Shown here: positions 29,963-38,752 of the stretch, piece after piece
How the letters are laid out: the number at the start of each line of letters is the position of its first letter
Numbering within the stretch: the first letter of the stretch is position 1
From: Pseudomonadales bacterium
GTDB taxonomy: Bacteria; Pseudomonadota; Gammaproteobacteria; Pseudomonadales; Azotimanducaceae
Assembly: GCA_022825925.1 (NCBI GenBank)
Contig: JAJDVW010000022.1
Location: 248,001 to 312,000 of the forward strand
Direction: 5' to 3'
DNA length: 64,000 nt
Made by a program: the position numbers and the translations under genes
The notes under the pieces: model-generated
The model's database searches: none
Seen by the model: only the letters and a program-made list of their open reading frames with translations
What the model was told of the DNA's origin: nothing

Positions 29963-32196
29963 CAGAGCTCCACCCGCAGCGTGACCCCGGCGTGGAACCC
30001 GGGCTGCGTGAAGCGGGCGGGCGCGTCCTGCCCGATGGCGGTCGTGTCGGCCCACCGCAGGTAGGTCCGGTCGGTGAGATTGAAGAGCCCGAGATGCAGC
30101 CGGACGCGGTCGGTGAAGCGCAGGTGTCCGAGCAGATCCAAGATGCCGTAGCCGGCTGTAGGCATTCTTGGCATGCCGGCGTCGATGTCGGAGACATCCT
30201 TGCCGCCAACCAGCGTCCAGAGCAGTTCCGTGCCCCAGCGGCCGCCCGGCGCGTCGTAGCCGAGGCCGAGCACCGCCGTGAGCGGCTCGATGGTGTTCAG
30301 GGGCTCGCCGCTGTCCTGGTCCTCCCCGCGGGCCCACGCGACCGAGGCGCGCAGCGTCAGGTCGGGCAGACCCGTGCGCCACCCGGCGACGTCGAGCAGT
30401 GCCGACAGCTCGGCGCCGTCGATGCGGACCTTGGCCCGGTTGACGGACTGGAACGTGAGCAGGCCATCCGCGGGATCCACGCCGCGGGTCGCGCCGAACG
30501 CGGGGGCCACTGCGAAGGACTCGATGAAGTCGTCGTAGTCGTTGCGGAACACGGACACGCGCACCTGGCCGGCGTCGCCGAGCCACCGCAGCCCGGCTTC
30601 CACCCCCTGGCTGCGCTCGGAGGCGAGGTCCGGATTGGAGATCGTCTTGTAGCCGCCGAGGAAGTTGGTGAACCCCACGTTGACGTCGTCGTACGGAGGC
30701 GCGCGGAAACCTTCGCTGTAGCGAGCGAACAGCGAGAAATCGCGTCCCGCCGCCCAGACGGCGCCGATCTTCGCGGTCACCTCGGAGTCCGAGTAGTCTT
30801 CGGGCGGCGGTGATCCGGGGTTGCCGCCGAAGTAGACGGCGTCCGGGCTCGTGTCCGCGTCGAAACGGTCGAAGCGCACGCCCGGGGAGAGGAGCAGCCT
30901 TCCATCGAGCAGCGCGATCTCGTCCTGGACCAACGCCGCCGCCTGGACCACCTTCGTCGGCGGGAAGTCGCGCGTGGGGTAGGGGTAGAACTCCCGTAAC
31001 GGCGCGCCGCCGGCGTCGAACGTGGCGCCGTGGCGCACGGAAAGGTTGTCGGTCTCGTAGTAGTCCGCGCCGTAGGTGAGGAAGTGCCGCGAGGCGCCGA
31101 GATCGAACGATTTGCCGAGTTGCACGTAGGCGCCGCGGATCTCCTGCTCGTATCGCGAGTCCCGGGTGCGGGTCTGGGGGGCGCGGCTGCGCGTGGTCCG
31201 GGCTTCCAGCGTGGCCTGTTCGGTCTCCGATTGCTGTCCGTAGACGACCATCCGAACGCTGTCGGCGACCGGCGTGGCGCCGGTGAAACGGTACGCGAAC
31301 GACCACCGGTTCCGGTCGCGGGCGTCCCGCGCGTCCCGCCGGTCGACGGTGGTGCCGAACGCGGACACGCCGTAGTCCGACAGGATGCGTGTGTCCGTCT
31401 CGTTGCGATAGCTGTCGACGCCGACGGTGAGTCGGTGGGCGTCGGTGGGCGCGAAGGTGACCTTGGTGGAGAGGTTCGCGGTGTCGATGGACTGCGGATC
31501 GGGGCGCTCCCGTCCCGGGCCCGTGCCGCCCGCGTCGCCGCCGTTGTCACGCTCGTGGCCCTGGCGTTCGGTGTAGTGCAGCAGGCCCGACAGCCGGTCG
31601 CCGCCCGCGGCCGCCGTCACCGCGCCGACCAGGCTGTCGTCCGCACCCGAGTGGCCGGCCTTCACTTCGACGTGCCTTCGCCGGTCCGCCCCGACGTAGT
31701 CCTCGGGGCCCTTGGTGGTGAAAGCGACGACCCCGCCGAGCGCGTCGCTGCCATACAGGGCCGAGATCGGTCCGCGGGCGATCTCGGCACGGCTCAGGCT
31801 GTCGACATCGACGAAGTCCCGGCGGGAGGAGAGGAAGGGGCCGAAGGAGAACTCGTCCGGGACGCGCACGCCGTCCACCAGGGTCAGCACGCGGTTGCCG
31901 CCGATACCGCGGATCGTGAAGCCGTCGAGGCCGAAGCGGCCCCCGCCCGCCACGGTGACCCCGGGCTCGAACCGCACGAGGTCGGCGATGTTCCGCACCA
32001 GGCGCCGCTCGATGTCCTCGGCCGTGGCGACGGACACCGTGGCGGCCACTTCGTCGAAGCTCCGCTCGGTGCGCGTCCCCACCACGGTCAGGGTCTCGTC
32101 CACCGGTGCGTCGGTCGTGTCGTCCGAATAGGCGGCTCCCGTCGCGAGCACGGTACAGAGGAGGGGTATGCGGACACGGAGGATTCGCGCGTTCAT
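29962..32196 (-). CDS. TonB-dependent haem receptor
   Basis: 744 residues. ATG 32196 has GGAGAAAGAG upstream. After a signal peptide come a TonB box-like DETLTVVGTRTER, a plug (GGRFGLDGFTIRGIGG, RGPISALYGSDALGG) and a barrel with YSEGFRAPPYDDVNVGF and NPDLASERSQGVEAGL, the FRAP and NPNL boxes that mark haem/haemoglobin receptors. It ends in a proper C-terminal strand (GVTLRVEL). It leads the operon receptor-hmuT-hmuU-hmuV. The 150 bp upstream are relatively AT-rich; a Fur site is plausible, but I could not identify a convincing one. Confidence 0.9.
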   Translation of the reverse strand: MNARILRVRIPLLCTVLATGAAYSDDTTDAPVDETLTVVGTRTERSFDEVAATVSVATAEDIERRLVRNIADLVRFEPGVTVAGGGRFGLDGFTIRGIGGNRVLTLVDGVRVPDEFSFGPFLSSRRDFVDVDSLSRAEIARGPISALYGSDALGGVVAFTTKGPEDYVGADRRRHVEVKAGHSGADDSLVGAVTAAAGGDRLSGLLHYTERQGHERDNGGDAGGTGPGRERPDPQSIDTANLSTKVTFAPTDAHRLTVGVDSYRNETDTRILSDYGVSAFGTTVDRRDARDARDRNRWSFAYRFTGATPVADSVRMVVYGQQSETEQATLEARTTRSRAPQTRTRDSRYEQEIRGAYVQLGKSFDLGASRHFLTYGADYYETDNLSVRHGATFDAGGAPLREFYPYPTRDFPPTKVVQAAALVQDEIALLDGRLLLSPGVRFDRFDADTSPDAVYFGGNPGSPPPEDYSDSEVTAKIGAVWAAGRDFSLFARYSEGFRAPPYDDVNVGFTNFLGGYKTISNPDLASERSQGVEAGLRWLGDAGQVRVSVFRNDYDDFIESFAVAPAFGATRGVDPADGLLTFQSVNRAKVRIDGAELSALLDVAGWRTGLPDLTLRASVAWARGEDQDSGEPLNTIEPLTAVLGLGYDAPGGRWGTELLWTLVGGKDVSDIDAGMPRMPTAGYGILDLLGHLRFTDRVRLHLGLFNLTDRTYLRWADTTAIGQDAPARFTQPGFHAGVTLRVEL

Positions 32197-32353
32197 CTCT
32201 TTCTCCATAGGAACACGAATAAGAACGAGTCGCATTTGCGATTATGGTCAGAGTAGGAGGACGAACGCAAGCTCGGAGTCCTCGGGCCGGCTCCGACGCG
32301 GCCGTCCGGGTAACATGTCCTGCCGTACGGGGAGTTCAGTCGGGAGAACCGCC

Positions 32354-32965
32354 ATGCATGCGATAGAGACCGAAGCCGACCTGCGCGCCGTCATCGGGCA
32401 GGAGATCCCCGGGCTGGCCGAGAAGAACCAGCCGCGGCTCAATCAGTTCGCCATCGAGTTCCTCTCGAAGTCCCCGTTCCTCGTGCTGTCGACGGCGGAC
32501 GCGGAAGGACGCATCGACGCATCGCCCAAGGGAGACGGCCCCGGCTTCGTCCTCGTCGAGGACGAGCGGCACTTCGTGATCCCCGACCGCCCGGGCAACC
32601 GGCTGGCATACGGACACCACAACATCCTCGCCAACCCGCGCGTCGGGGTGCTCTTCATGCTGCCGGGCACGCCGGAGACCCTCCGGGTCAACGGCAAGGC
32701 GTCACTGACCGCGGATCCGGAGCTGCTCGAACGTCTCGCGGCTCGCGGCAAGCCCGCCGTGCTGGCCATCCGGGTGGAGGTGGAGGAGGTGTTCTTCCAC
32801 TGCGCCAAGGCGTTCCTGCGCGGGCGCGTGTGGAAGCCCGAGTCCTGGGGCGAGAAACACGAGGTCTCGTTCGGCAAGATGTTCGCCGCGCAGAGGAACG
32901 CGCCGGCGGAAACCGCGGACGCCATCGACGCGATGGTCGAGGCGGACTACCGCGAGAATCTCTGA
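32354..32965 (+). CDS. PPOX-type FMN-binding flavoprotein (MSMEG_1061-like)
   Basis: 203 residues. FLSKSPFLVLSTADAEGRID, SPKGDGPGFV and IPDRPGNRLAYGHHNILANP are the split-barrel flavin-binding motifs of the pyridoxamine-phosphate-oxidase-like family; FFHCAKAFLRGRVWKPE is typical of the MSMEG_1061 subgroup. Likely an FMN- or F420-dependent reductase of unknown substrate; the specific pyridoxal-phosphate-making role is not indicated. Stands alone, with a hairpin after the stop. Confidence 0.85.
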   Translation: MHAIETEADLRAVIGQEIPGLAEKNQPRLNQFAIEFLSKSPFLVLSTADAEGRIDASPKGDGPGFVLVEDERHFVIPDRPGNRLAYGHHNILANPRVGVLFMLPGTPETLRVNGKASLTADPELLERLAARGKPAVLAIRVEVEEVFFHCAKAFLRGRVWKPESWGEKHEVSFGKMFAAQRNAPAETADAIDAMVEADYRENL

Positions 32966-32973
32966 ACGCGGCG

Positions 32974-32992
32974 GGCGACCGTAACGGTCGCC
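32974..32992. terminator. Hairpin between convergent genes
   Basis: GGCGACCG, loop TAA, CGGTCGCC: perfect 8-bp stem between the PPOX and LLM-oxidoreductase stop codons; likely bidirectional, no T-run. Confidence 0.55.
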
Positions 32993-33002
32993 TCCGCGCC
33001 GG

Positions 33003-34241
33003 TCAGTTCCGGATCGCCTGAGACGCCGGTCGCCCTGTCACGCCCGCCACCATGTCCCGCGCCTGCTTCGTCGACACCTGCGTCGGCTTCAGCCGCGCCG
33101 CGAAGTTGTACGGCTCGGTGTCGATCTCGGAGAGCGTGATCTCGCCGTTCAGCACGGCGGCCTTCCACGCCTCCTGCTCTCCATGCCGCGCCTTGAACTC
33201 GGGCATGACCTCGCGGGCGAAAAGCTCGAGGCTCGAGCAGATGTCCTCGTGGGTGTTCTTGCCTGCCTGGTTCAGCAGGATGACCTGGTCGACGTTGGCG
33301 CGCTCGAGTTCGAGCAGGCGCTCGCGGATCGTGTCCGGGGAGCCGATCAGCTCGCTGCCCGAGCGTTTCTGCCCGGCCGGCGTCTGTTTCCACTCCTGGT
33401 AACGCTCCCAGAAGTTGTTGGTGCCGGGCTCGAAGGGCCCCTCCTTGTTGTAGAGCTGCAGCGCGAACTGGAAGAAGGTCCAGCCGTCGGCCTTCTGCCA
33501 GGCCTCCTCGTCGGTCTCGGCGCACATGAACCCGGAGACCACCGCGATGTTCGGGTTCGTCTCGTATTCGCAGAGCTTCTCCTGGTCGTGGATGAAGGTG
33601 TTGTAGTACGCGTGCACCCAGGCTTCCGCGGCCTCGAGGCTCACGAACTTGAAGCAGAGCGACCCCATGCCGCGGTGCGCCGCGTACTTGATGGTGTCAA
33701 GCTGGGAGCAGGCCACCCAGAGCGGCGGATGCGGCTTCTGCAGGGGCTTCGGCACGACGGCGCGGAGCGGGAACTTGAAGTACTCGCCCTCGTACTCCCA
33801 GCCGTGGTTCCAGAACATCGGCAGCGTGCAGCGGACGGCGTCTTCCCAGATGTCCCGCTTGTCGCGGAAACGCAGGTTGAAGGGGTGCAGTTCGGTCACC
33901 GAGGAGCCCTCGCCGAGGCCGAGTTCGACGCGGCCGTCCGAGACGAGGTCGAGGGTCGCGATCTTCTCCGCCACGCGCGCAGGGTGGTTCGTCGTCATCT
34001 GCACGATGCCGTGACCGAGCCGGATGTGCTCGGTGCGCTGGCTGGCGGCGGCGAGGAAGACCTCCGGCGCCGAGGAGTGGGAGTACTCCTCCAGGAAGTG
34101 GTGCTCGACTTCCCAGGCGTAGTCGAAGCCCAGCCGGTCGGCCAGTTCGATCTGGTCGAGGGAGTCCTTCAGCAGCCTGTGCTCGCTGTCCTGGTCCCAG
34201 TTCCGTGGCAACTGGTGTTCGTAGAAGATTCCGAACTTCAT
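33003..34241 (-). CDS. LLM-class flavin-dependent oxidoreductase
   Basis: 412 residues. ATG 34241 follows CGGAGGGC. MKFGIFYEHQLPRNWD, DRLGFDYAWEVEHHFLEEYS, RLGHGIVQMTTNHPARVAEK and SDGRVELGLGEGSS are the luciferase-like TIM-barrel motifs; SPDTIRERL and VDQVILLNQAGKN near the end complete the fold. Such enzymes are FMN-dependent monooxygenases or F420-dependent reductases. Substrate unknown. The peroxiredoxin gene lies 83 bp upstream on the same strand. Confidence 0.9.
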   Translation of the reverse strand: MKFGIFYEHQLPRNWDQDSEHRLLKDSLDQIELADRLGFDYAWEVEHHFLEEYSHSSAPEVFLAAASQRTEHIRLGHGIVQMTTNHPARVAEKIATLDLVSDGRVELGLGEGSSVTELHPFNLRFRDKRDIWEDAVRCTLPMFWNHGWEYEGEYFKFPLRAVVPKPLQKPHPPLWVACSQLDTIKYAAHRGMGSLCFKFVSLEAAEAWVHAYYNTFIHDQEKLCEYETNPNIAVVSGFMCAETDEEAWQKADGWTFFQFALQLYNKEGPFEPGTNNFWERYQEWKQTPAGQKRSGSELIGSPDTIRERLLELERANVDQVILLNQAGKNTHEDICSSLELFAREVMPEFKARHGEQEAWKAAVLNGEITLSEIDTEPYNFAARLKPTQVSTKQARDMVAGVTGRPASQAIRN

Positions 34242-34324
34242 GCACTCGCCCTCCGTGTATGGCGCGGATGTTGGCAGCGGCCCCGCGAAAGCGCAAACGG
34301 CGGCGCCGGACCGGGCGCGGGGTT

Positions 34325-34792
34325 TCAGGCGCCCTGCAGGGCCTCGAGGACCTTCTGCGGGTGGTCGGCCGCCTTCGGGACGCGCCGCCAGTGCTTGACG
34401 ACGTTGCCGTCGGGGCCGATCCAGACGGTGGAGCGGATCACGCCCATCCGCTTCTTGCCGTACATCATCTTCTCGCCGTAAGCCTGGTAGGCGGTCATCA
34501 TCTCCCGCTCGGGGTCCGAGAGCAGGGTGAACGGCAGGTCGTACTTGTCGACGAACTTGCGGTGCGACGCTCCGCCGTCGGGGGAGACCCCGAACACCAC
34601 CGCGCCGGCGTCCTGGATGTCGCTCCAGAGGTCCCGGAAACCGCAGGCTTCCTTCGTGCACCCGGGGGTGTCGTCCTTCGGATAGAAATAGACGACGACA
34701 TGCTTGCCGCGCTGATCCTCGAGCGCGACGGAGTTGCCGTCGGTGTCCTGCAGGGTGAACGGCGGCGCCGCCTTGCCTTCCTCGATTGCCAT
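34325..34792 (-). CDS. bcp: Thioredoxin-dependent thiol peroxidase (Bcp/PrxQ)
   Basis: 155 residues, family-typical. Peroxidatic Cys45 and resolving Cys50 lie in DTPGCTKEACGFRD, the PrxQ spacing of five. VVVYFYPKD and SPDGGASHRKFVDKYDLPF are the other conserved blocks. It reduces hydrogen and alkyl peroxides in the cytoplasm. Divergent from the ATPase gene. Confidence 0.95.
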   Translation of the reverse strand: MAIEEGKAAPPFTLQDTDGNSVALEDQRGKHVVVYFYPKDDTPGCTKEACGFRDLWSDIQDAGAVVFGVSPDGGASHRKFVDKYDLPFTLLSDPEREMMTAYQAYGEKMMYGKKRMGVIRSTVWIGPDGNVVKHWRRVPKAADHPQKVLEALQGA

Positions 34793-34925
34793 GTGGTCTT
34801 CGCCTTGAGAAAAACGCCGCGTCATTTTCCAGACGCGGGGCGGGCGATCAAGGTGGTTGCGTGCCGGCGCCGCCCACTTCCCTATCGGCGCATGGAATAC
34901 TATGAGGCTCAACGGAGGCCGCGCG

Positions 34926-36026
34926 ATGCTGCAAAGGCTCTATGTCGACAACTACAAGTGCCTCGTCAACTTCGAGCTTCCGCTTGAGGAACTCACGCTT
35001 CTACTGGGCCTGAACGGCACCGGCAAGACAGCGGTTCTCGACATCGTTTCGGCGCTGCGCCGCATCCTCGTCGACGGGGTCCCGATCACGCACGAAAAGG
35101 CGTTTCCGACGGCCACGTTGACGCGGTGGCAGGCTCGGGACGTTCAGGTGTTCGAGTACCGAGTGGTCGACGATGACGTGGTCTTCGACTATCGGCTCGA
35201 GGTGGAGCACCAACGATCCAGCCAACGCGCGCGCATTCAGCTTGAACGGCTGACGGGCGGTGGAGGACCGCTCTTCGAGTGCAGACTCGGTCAGGTCCAG
35301 CTATATCGAGACGATCACTCCGAAGGGCCCACCTTCAAGGTCGATTGGGGCGAGTCGACGCTGGCGAGAGTCGCACCGGGGAGTGACAACACGCTGCTCA
35401 CCCGCTTCGTCGACTTCGTGCGCGGAATCGTGGTGTGTGGTCTTGAGCCCAGCCGGTTCGTTACGGAGTCTCTCAAAGAGGCTACCGTGCTGCAGCGCGA
35501 TGGCGGCAACTTCGCGGAGTGGTACCGGCATCACCTCCTGGAGCATCCCGAGTTGACAGGACGCCTGACGGAGACGCTCAGGGAGGTGCTCTCCGGGCTT
35601 CGGGACATTCGGCTTGAACGTGTGGGGGTAGACGCTCGTGCACTCATGCTGGGCTTTGCGGAATCGAAGGAACCCTATCCGTTACGGTTCGATGAGCTGT
35701 CGGAGGGGCAGCGTGCGCTGGTTGTCCTCTACGGCCTCCTGCACCTTGCCAACGGCGAGGGGCACGTGCTGTTCCTTGACGAGCCGGACAACTACGTCGC
35801 GCTTTGCGAGATTCAGCCGTGGCTCATGGAGCTGTCGGACATGGGACTCCCCCAAGTGGTCTTGTGCTCCCACCACCCGGAGCTGATCGACTACCTGGGT
35901 GGCGACCGTGGATTGCTGCTGGCACGCGAGGAATCTGGAGTCGTTACGGTCCGTCGGCCGGATACGGCGGGTCTGGAGGGTGGGGCGAGACTCTCTGAAT
36001 GGGTCGCCCGAGGCTGGGAACGTTGA
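34926..36026 (+). CDS. SMC/OLD-like AAA ATPase of a two-gene ATPase/TOPRIM module
   Basis: 366 residues. ATG 34926 follows ACGGAGGCC; an earlier in-frame ATG at 34902 is possible. LYVDNYKCLVNFELPLEEL and LLLGLNGTGKTAVLD (Walker A near residue 33) open the fold; FDELSEGQRALVVLYGLL is the ABC-type signature, HVLFLDEPDNYV Walker B, and LCSHHPELIDYL the D/H-loop: the AAA_21/OLD ATPase pattern. The stop overlaps the next gene's TTG by TTGA. Such ATPases pair with TOPRIM or nuclease subunits in several anti-phage systems (for example OLD- and PARIS-like). Which one, if any, is not established here. Lower GC than its neighbours. Confidence 0.85.
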   Translation: MLQRLYVDNYKCLVNFELPLEELTLLLGLNGTGKTAVLDIVSALRRILVDGVPITHEKAFPTATLTRWQARDVQVFEYRVVDDDVVFDYRLEVEHQRSSQRARIQLERLTGGGGPLFECRLGQVQLYRDDHSEGPTFKVDWGESTLARVAPGSDNTLLTRFVDFVRGIVVCGLEPSRFVTESLKEATVLQRDGGNFAEWYRHHLLEHPELTGRLTETLREVLSGLRDIRLERVGVDARALMLGFAESKEPYPLRFDELSEGQRALVVLYGLLHLANGEGHVLFLDEPDNYVALCEIQPWLMELSDMGLPQVVLCSHHPELIDYLGGDRGLLLAREESGVVTVRRPDTAGLEGGARLSEWVARGWER

Positions 36027-36570
36027 CTCGAAACGTCCGGGTGGTCCTTGTGTGCGAGGACACTCAACACGAGGTGTTCGTACGCCGGTTCCTCAAGGAG
36101 ATGGGTTGGCGTGTCGTGACATCCGGGTCGAAAAAGCGCCGCAAGGTCGGGGATCGGGCGAGCAGTTCTTGCGTGAGAACTACCCGTCCGAACTCTGGAG
36201 CTTCCGAGCAAAACCCGGACGTCGAGCACTGATCGCCGTGGTGGACGGCGACGGGCGGGGCGTTGACGGCCGTCTGGCGGATTTCGAGAGAGCGTGCGTA
36301 GAGCAAGGAGTCCCCTCGCGGACGGACGAAGAGACGGTCCTGGTACTCGTGCCCACGCGGGCGATCGAGACCTGGTTGGCGTACCTGGATGGCAACATCG
36401 TCGACGAGTCTCACTCGGGCTACCCCCGGCTCACCCGCGAACGCGAGTGCCAACGCCATGCGGAAGTGCTGGCTGACATGTGTCGGAGGCGTGCTTTGCG
36501 TCTCCCGGCTCCACTCTCGCTGGTCGCAGCGTGTGAAGAGTACGGCCAACTGGTTCGTCTTCGGGCGTGA
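36023..36570 (+). pseudogene. TOPRIM-like partner gene, frameshifted
   Basis: From TTG 36023: TRNVRVVLVCEDTQHEVFVR (Glu of the TOPRIM fold in VCED), FLKEMGWRVVTSG and KKRRKVG; near 36150 the frame breaks in CGGGGATCGGG, and the neighbouring frame continues SGEQFLRENYPSELWSF, RALIAVVDGDGRGVDGRLAD (the Asp-x-Asp) and PTRAIETWLAYLDG to the stop at 36570. One missing G restores about 182 codons. This resembles DUF4276/DUF4435-type TOPRIM proteins that work with the upstream ATPase class. A single-base homopolymer change could be a sequencing error. Confidence 0.7.
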
Positions 36571-36578
36571 TCGGTTGC

Positions 36579-37907
36579 TCAGCGGTGTCGGGCGGCAATC
36601 GCGGCGAGTCCGTCGTCAAGCTCCGCACGGCCGAGCCAGCGTCCGCGCACCATCACCCCTTCGATGCGGCGGGTGTTGCCGATGTCGTCGAGCGGGTCCG
36701 CTTCGAGCAGGACCAGGTCGGCGTCCCGCCCCGGCGCGACGGCGCCCCAGTCGGCGTTGCCGAAGAACGCGGCGGGGGCCGTCGTTCCGGCGGCGAGGGC
36801 CTCGTACGGGGTGAGTCCCGCGGCGACCATCGCCTCGAGTTCTCGATGGATCGAGAACCCCGGCACGTTGAACACCTGCGGTGAGTCCGAGCCGAGCAGG
36901 ACCGGTACGCCGGCGTCATGCAGCGCCCCGATGAGGCGCTTGCGCAGGGTGAGGAACTCGGCGCCCATCGCGGGCGGGACCATCTGCGCCGCGCGCTGCA
37001 GCCGCGCGACGTAGTTCGCGCGCAGTTCCGCCGGCAGGTAGCGGAACTCGGGGCGCTCCGTCATGGCCCGCCACGCGTGGGCTCCGGCGGTGTTCTCCGA
37101 AAGGGTCTCCGTGGGCACGACCGCGCCGCCGAGCGCCCGCGTGCGTTCGGCGGCGGCGGGGATGCGCTCGGGGTCGACGAAGGGGGTGAGTCCCAAACCG
37201 AAGGAGAACGCGCTGCCTGCGGGGAGGTCGGCGTCCTCCGGTACAAGGACCTGGAAGTACCCGTCGAGGTGGTCGACCGTCGTCTGGCCGGCTTCGAGGC
37301 TCGGCCACAGGCCGACGGAGGCGGTGACGTGTCCGGCAAAGCTGATGCCGGTCTCGCTGGCCGTGGTCGCGAGCGCGTCGAACTCGCCGGTCGCGGGCCC
37401 GGGATGAATCTTCAGAAAGTCGTAGCCGGCCCGTTGTTGCTCGCGAACGCGCGCCGCGACGGTGTCCGGGCCGCCGCTGGTCCGCCCGCTGAACGAGGGG
37501 CCCGAGGTGATGAGCCGTGGGCCGAGCACGTCGTGGGCAAGCAGTTCGTCGCGGAGGGCGAGATGATCCGGATGGCCGAGCATGCCGCGGGCGGTGGTCA
37601 CACCGTTCGCAACCCAGAGAAACAGGACTTCGTCGCGGTATTCCCGCTCCACCGGAACATGGGCGTGCATCTCGGAGAGGCCCGGGATCAGGAAACGCCC
37701 GGTGCCGTCGATGACGATGGTGTCCTCGGAGATGGTGGCGGTGCCGCCGGCATCGATCGCGGTGATCTGCCCGTGTCGAACGGAGACGTCCCGATCCGTC
37801 TGGACCCCGGGTTCGAGCATGGAGATGACGTCGACGCGGCTGATCACGAGGTCGCCGGCCGCACCCGTGGCGGCCAGTAGGGTGCACAGCAACGCGCGAA
37901 TGGTCAT
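36579..37907 (-). CDS. Exported amidohydrolase-family protein
   Basis: 442 residues. An N-terminal signal-like MTIRALLCTLLAATGAAG precedes an amidohydrolase barrel: GRFLIPGLSEMHAHV (two metal His), DFLKIHPG (Lys of the carbamate or metal site), ISFAGHVTAS and TTVDHLDGYF (His), and PVLLGSDSPQ (final Asp). C-terminal APGRDADLVLLEADPL is typical of imidazolonepropionase/prolidase-like subgroups. Hydrolyses a C-N bond; substrate unknown. Possibly periplasmic. Confidence 0.88.
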   Translation of the reverse strand: MTIRALLCTLLAATGAAGDLVISRVDVISMLEPGVQTDRDVSVRHGQITAIDAGGTATISEDTIVIDGTGRFLIPGLSEMHAHVPVEREYRDEVLFLWVANGVTTARGMLGHPDHLALRDELLAHDVLGPRLITSGPSFSGRTSGGPDTVAARVREQQRAGYDFLKIHPGPATGEFDALATTASETGISFAGHVTASVGLWPSLEAGQTTVDHLDGYFQVLVPEDADLPAGSAFSFGLGLTPFVDPERIPAAAERTRALGGAVVPTETLSENTAGAHAWRAMTERPEFRYLPAELRANYVARLQRAAQMVPPAMGAEFLTLRKRLIGALHDAGVPVLLGSDSPQVFNVPGFSIHRELEAMVAAGLTPYEALAAGTTAPAAFFGNADWGAVAPGRDADLVLLEADPLDDIGNTRRIEGVMVRGRWLGRAELDDGLAAIAARHR

Positions 37908-37937
37908 CGTGCGCGCCGTGCGCTTGCGGGCATGGTG

Positions 37938-38750
37938 CTATCGGTCCCCGTAGCTCACGCCCATCCCGGCCCGTGCGTCGTTGTTCACGCCGTAGGGCGC
38001 GATCGGGTAGCGCAAGCCGTTGCGCGAGAGCCGGTCGAGGCCCGTGACGACCCCCGGCAGGAAGTGCGGCGGCAGCGCCATCAGCAGTTCGTCCTCCATG
38101 ACCCCGCCGTAGCGCCGCTCCGCGAAGCAGGGAATGGAGAGGCTCGGCTCGCCGGTCTTGAGCGCGCGCCCCCACGAGTCGGCGCACGCGGACTCGCCGA
38201 CGCAGCCCCACTCGAGCTTCCGGTAGCCCGTCCACTGCAGGCCGTTGATGAACAGGATCATCTGCGCCGGCGTCGCGTAGATCATCGCGATGTCCGGCGG
38301 GTCGAGACGGCCGCTCGCCAGGGGGCTCACGGCCATCGCCTCGTACTTGCCGTGGGGCACCACGTCCATCGCGTGCTGGTGCTCCGAGGAGTCCTCGACG
38401 GTCTCGTACCAGACGCCCGCCATGTTCTTGCCGGACAGCCAGTCGTCGTCGCGCGGATGCAGGCCGATCACGGTGGAGCACTGCGCGCCGACGAGGTCTT
38501 CCGCCGTGATGCCGACCGTCCAGCCGTTGCGGCATGCCTGGCCGACGATCTGGTCGGTGGTGTGGATGCTCTGCGGCCGGCGGACCCGCGGGATGGCCTC
38601 CATCTCCGCGGCGCTCTCGAAGAGCTTCATGCCGATGGGCGTCGTTCGCAGGCGCAGCAGCCGGTTGAGGTCGGCGACCAGGCCCGGCCAGTCGAGGGCG
38701 TCGCGGTCCGTCGAGATGACGTCCGGGCCCGCGGAGGCGTCCTCGGCCAC
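37938..38750 (-). CDS. DUF169 family protein
   Basis: 270 residues from GTG 38750. DLNRLLRLRTTPIGMKLFES at the N-terminus, QACRNGWTVGITAEDLVGAQ with Cys, ECxG-like EWGCVGESACADSW and IPCFAERRYGGVMEDELLMALP match DUF169, a widespread family with conserved Cys of unknown function, sometimes near metal or redox genes. It lies two bases from the end of the crotonase gene and is probably co-transcribed with it. Confidence 0.82.
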   Translation of the reverse strand: MAEDASAGPDVISTDRDALDWPGLVADLNRLLRLRTTPIGMKLFESAAEMEAIPRVRRPQSIHTTDQIVGQACRNGWTVGITAEDLVGAQCSTVIGLHPRDDDWLSGKNMAGVWYETVEDSSEHQHAMDVVPHGKYEAMAVSPLASGRLDPPDIAMIYATPAQMILFINGLQWTGYRKLEWGCVGESACADSWGRALKTGEPSLSIPCFAERRYGGVMEDELLMALPPHFLPGVVTGLDRLSRNGLRYPIAPYGVNNDARAGMGVSYGDR

Positions 38751-38752
38751 CG

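Noticed and set aside
32197-32353. Fur box upstream of the haem receptor
   Set aside because: The region is AT-richer, but no convincing match to the Fur consensus could be aligned by eye.
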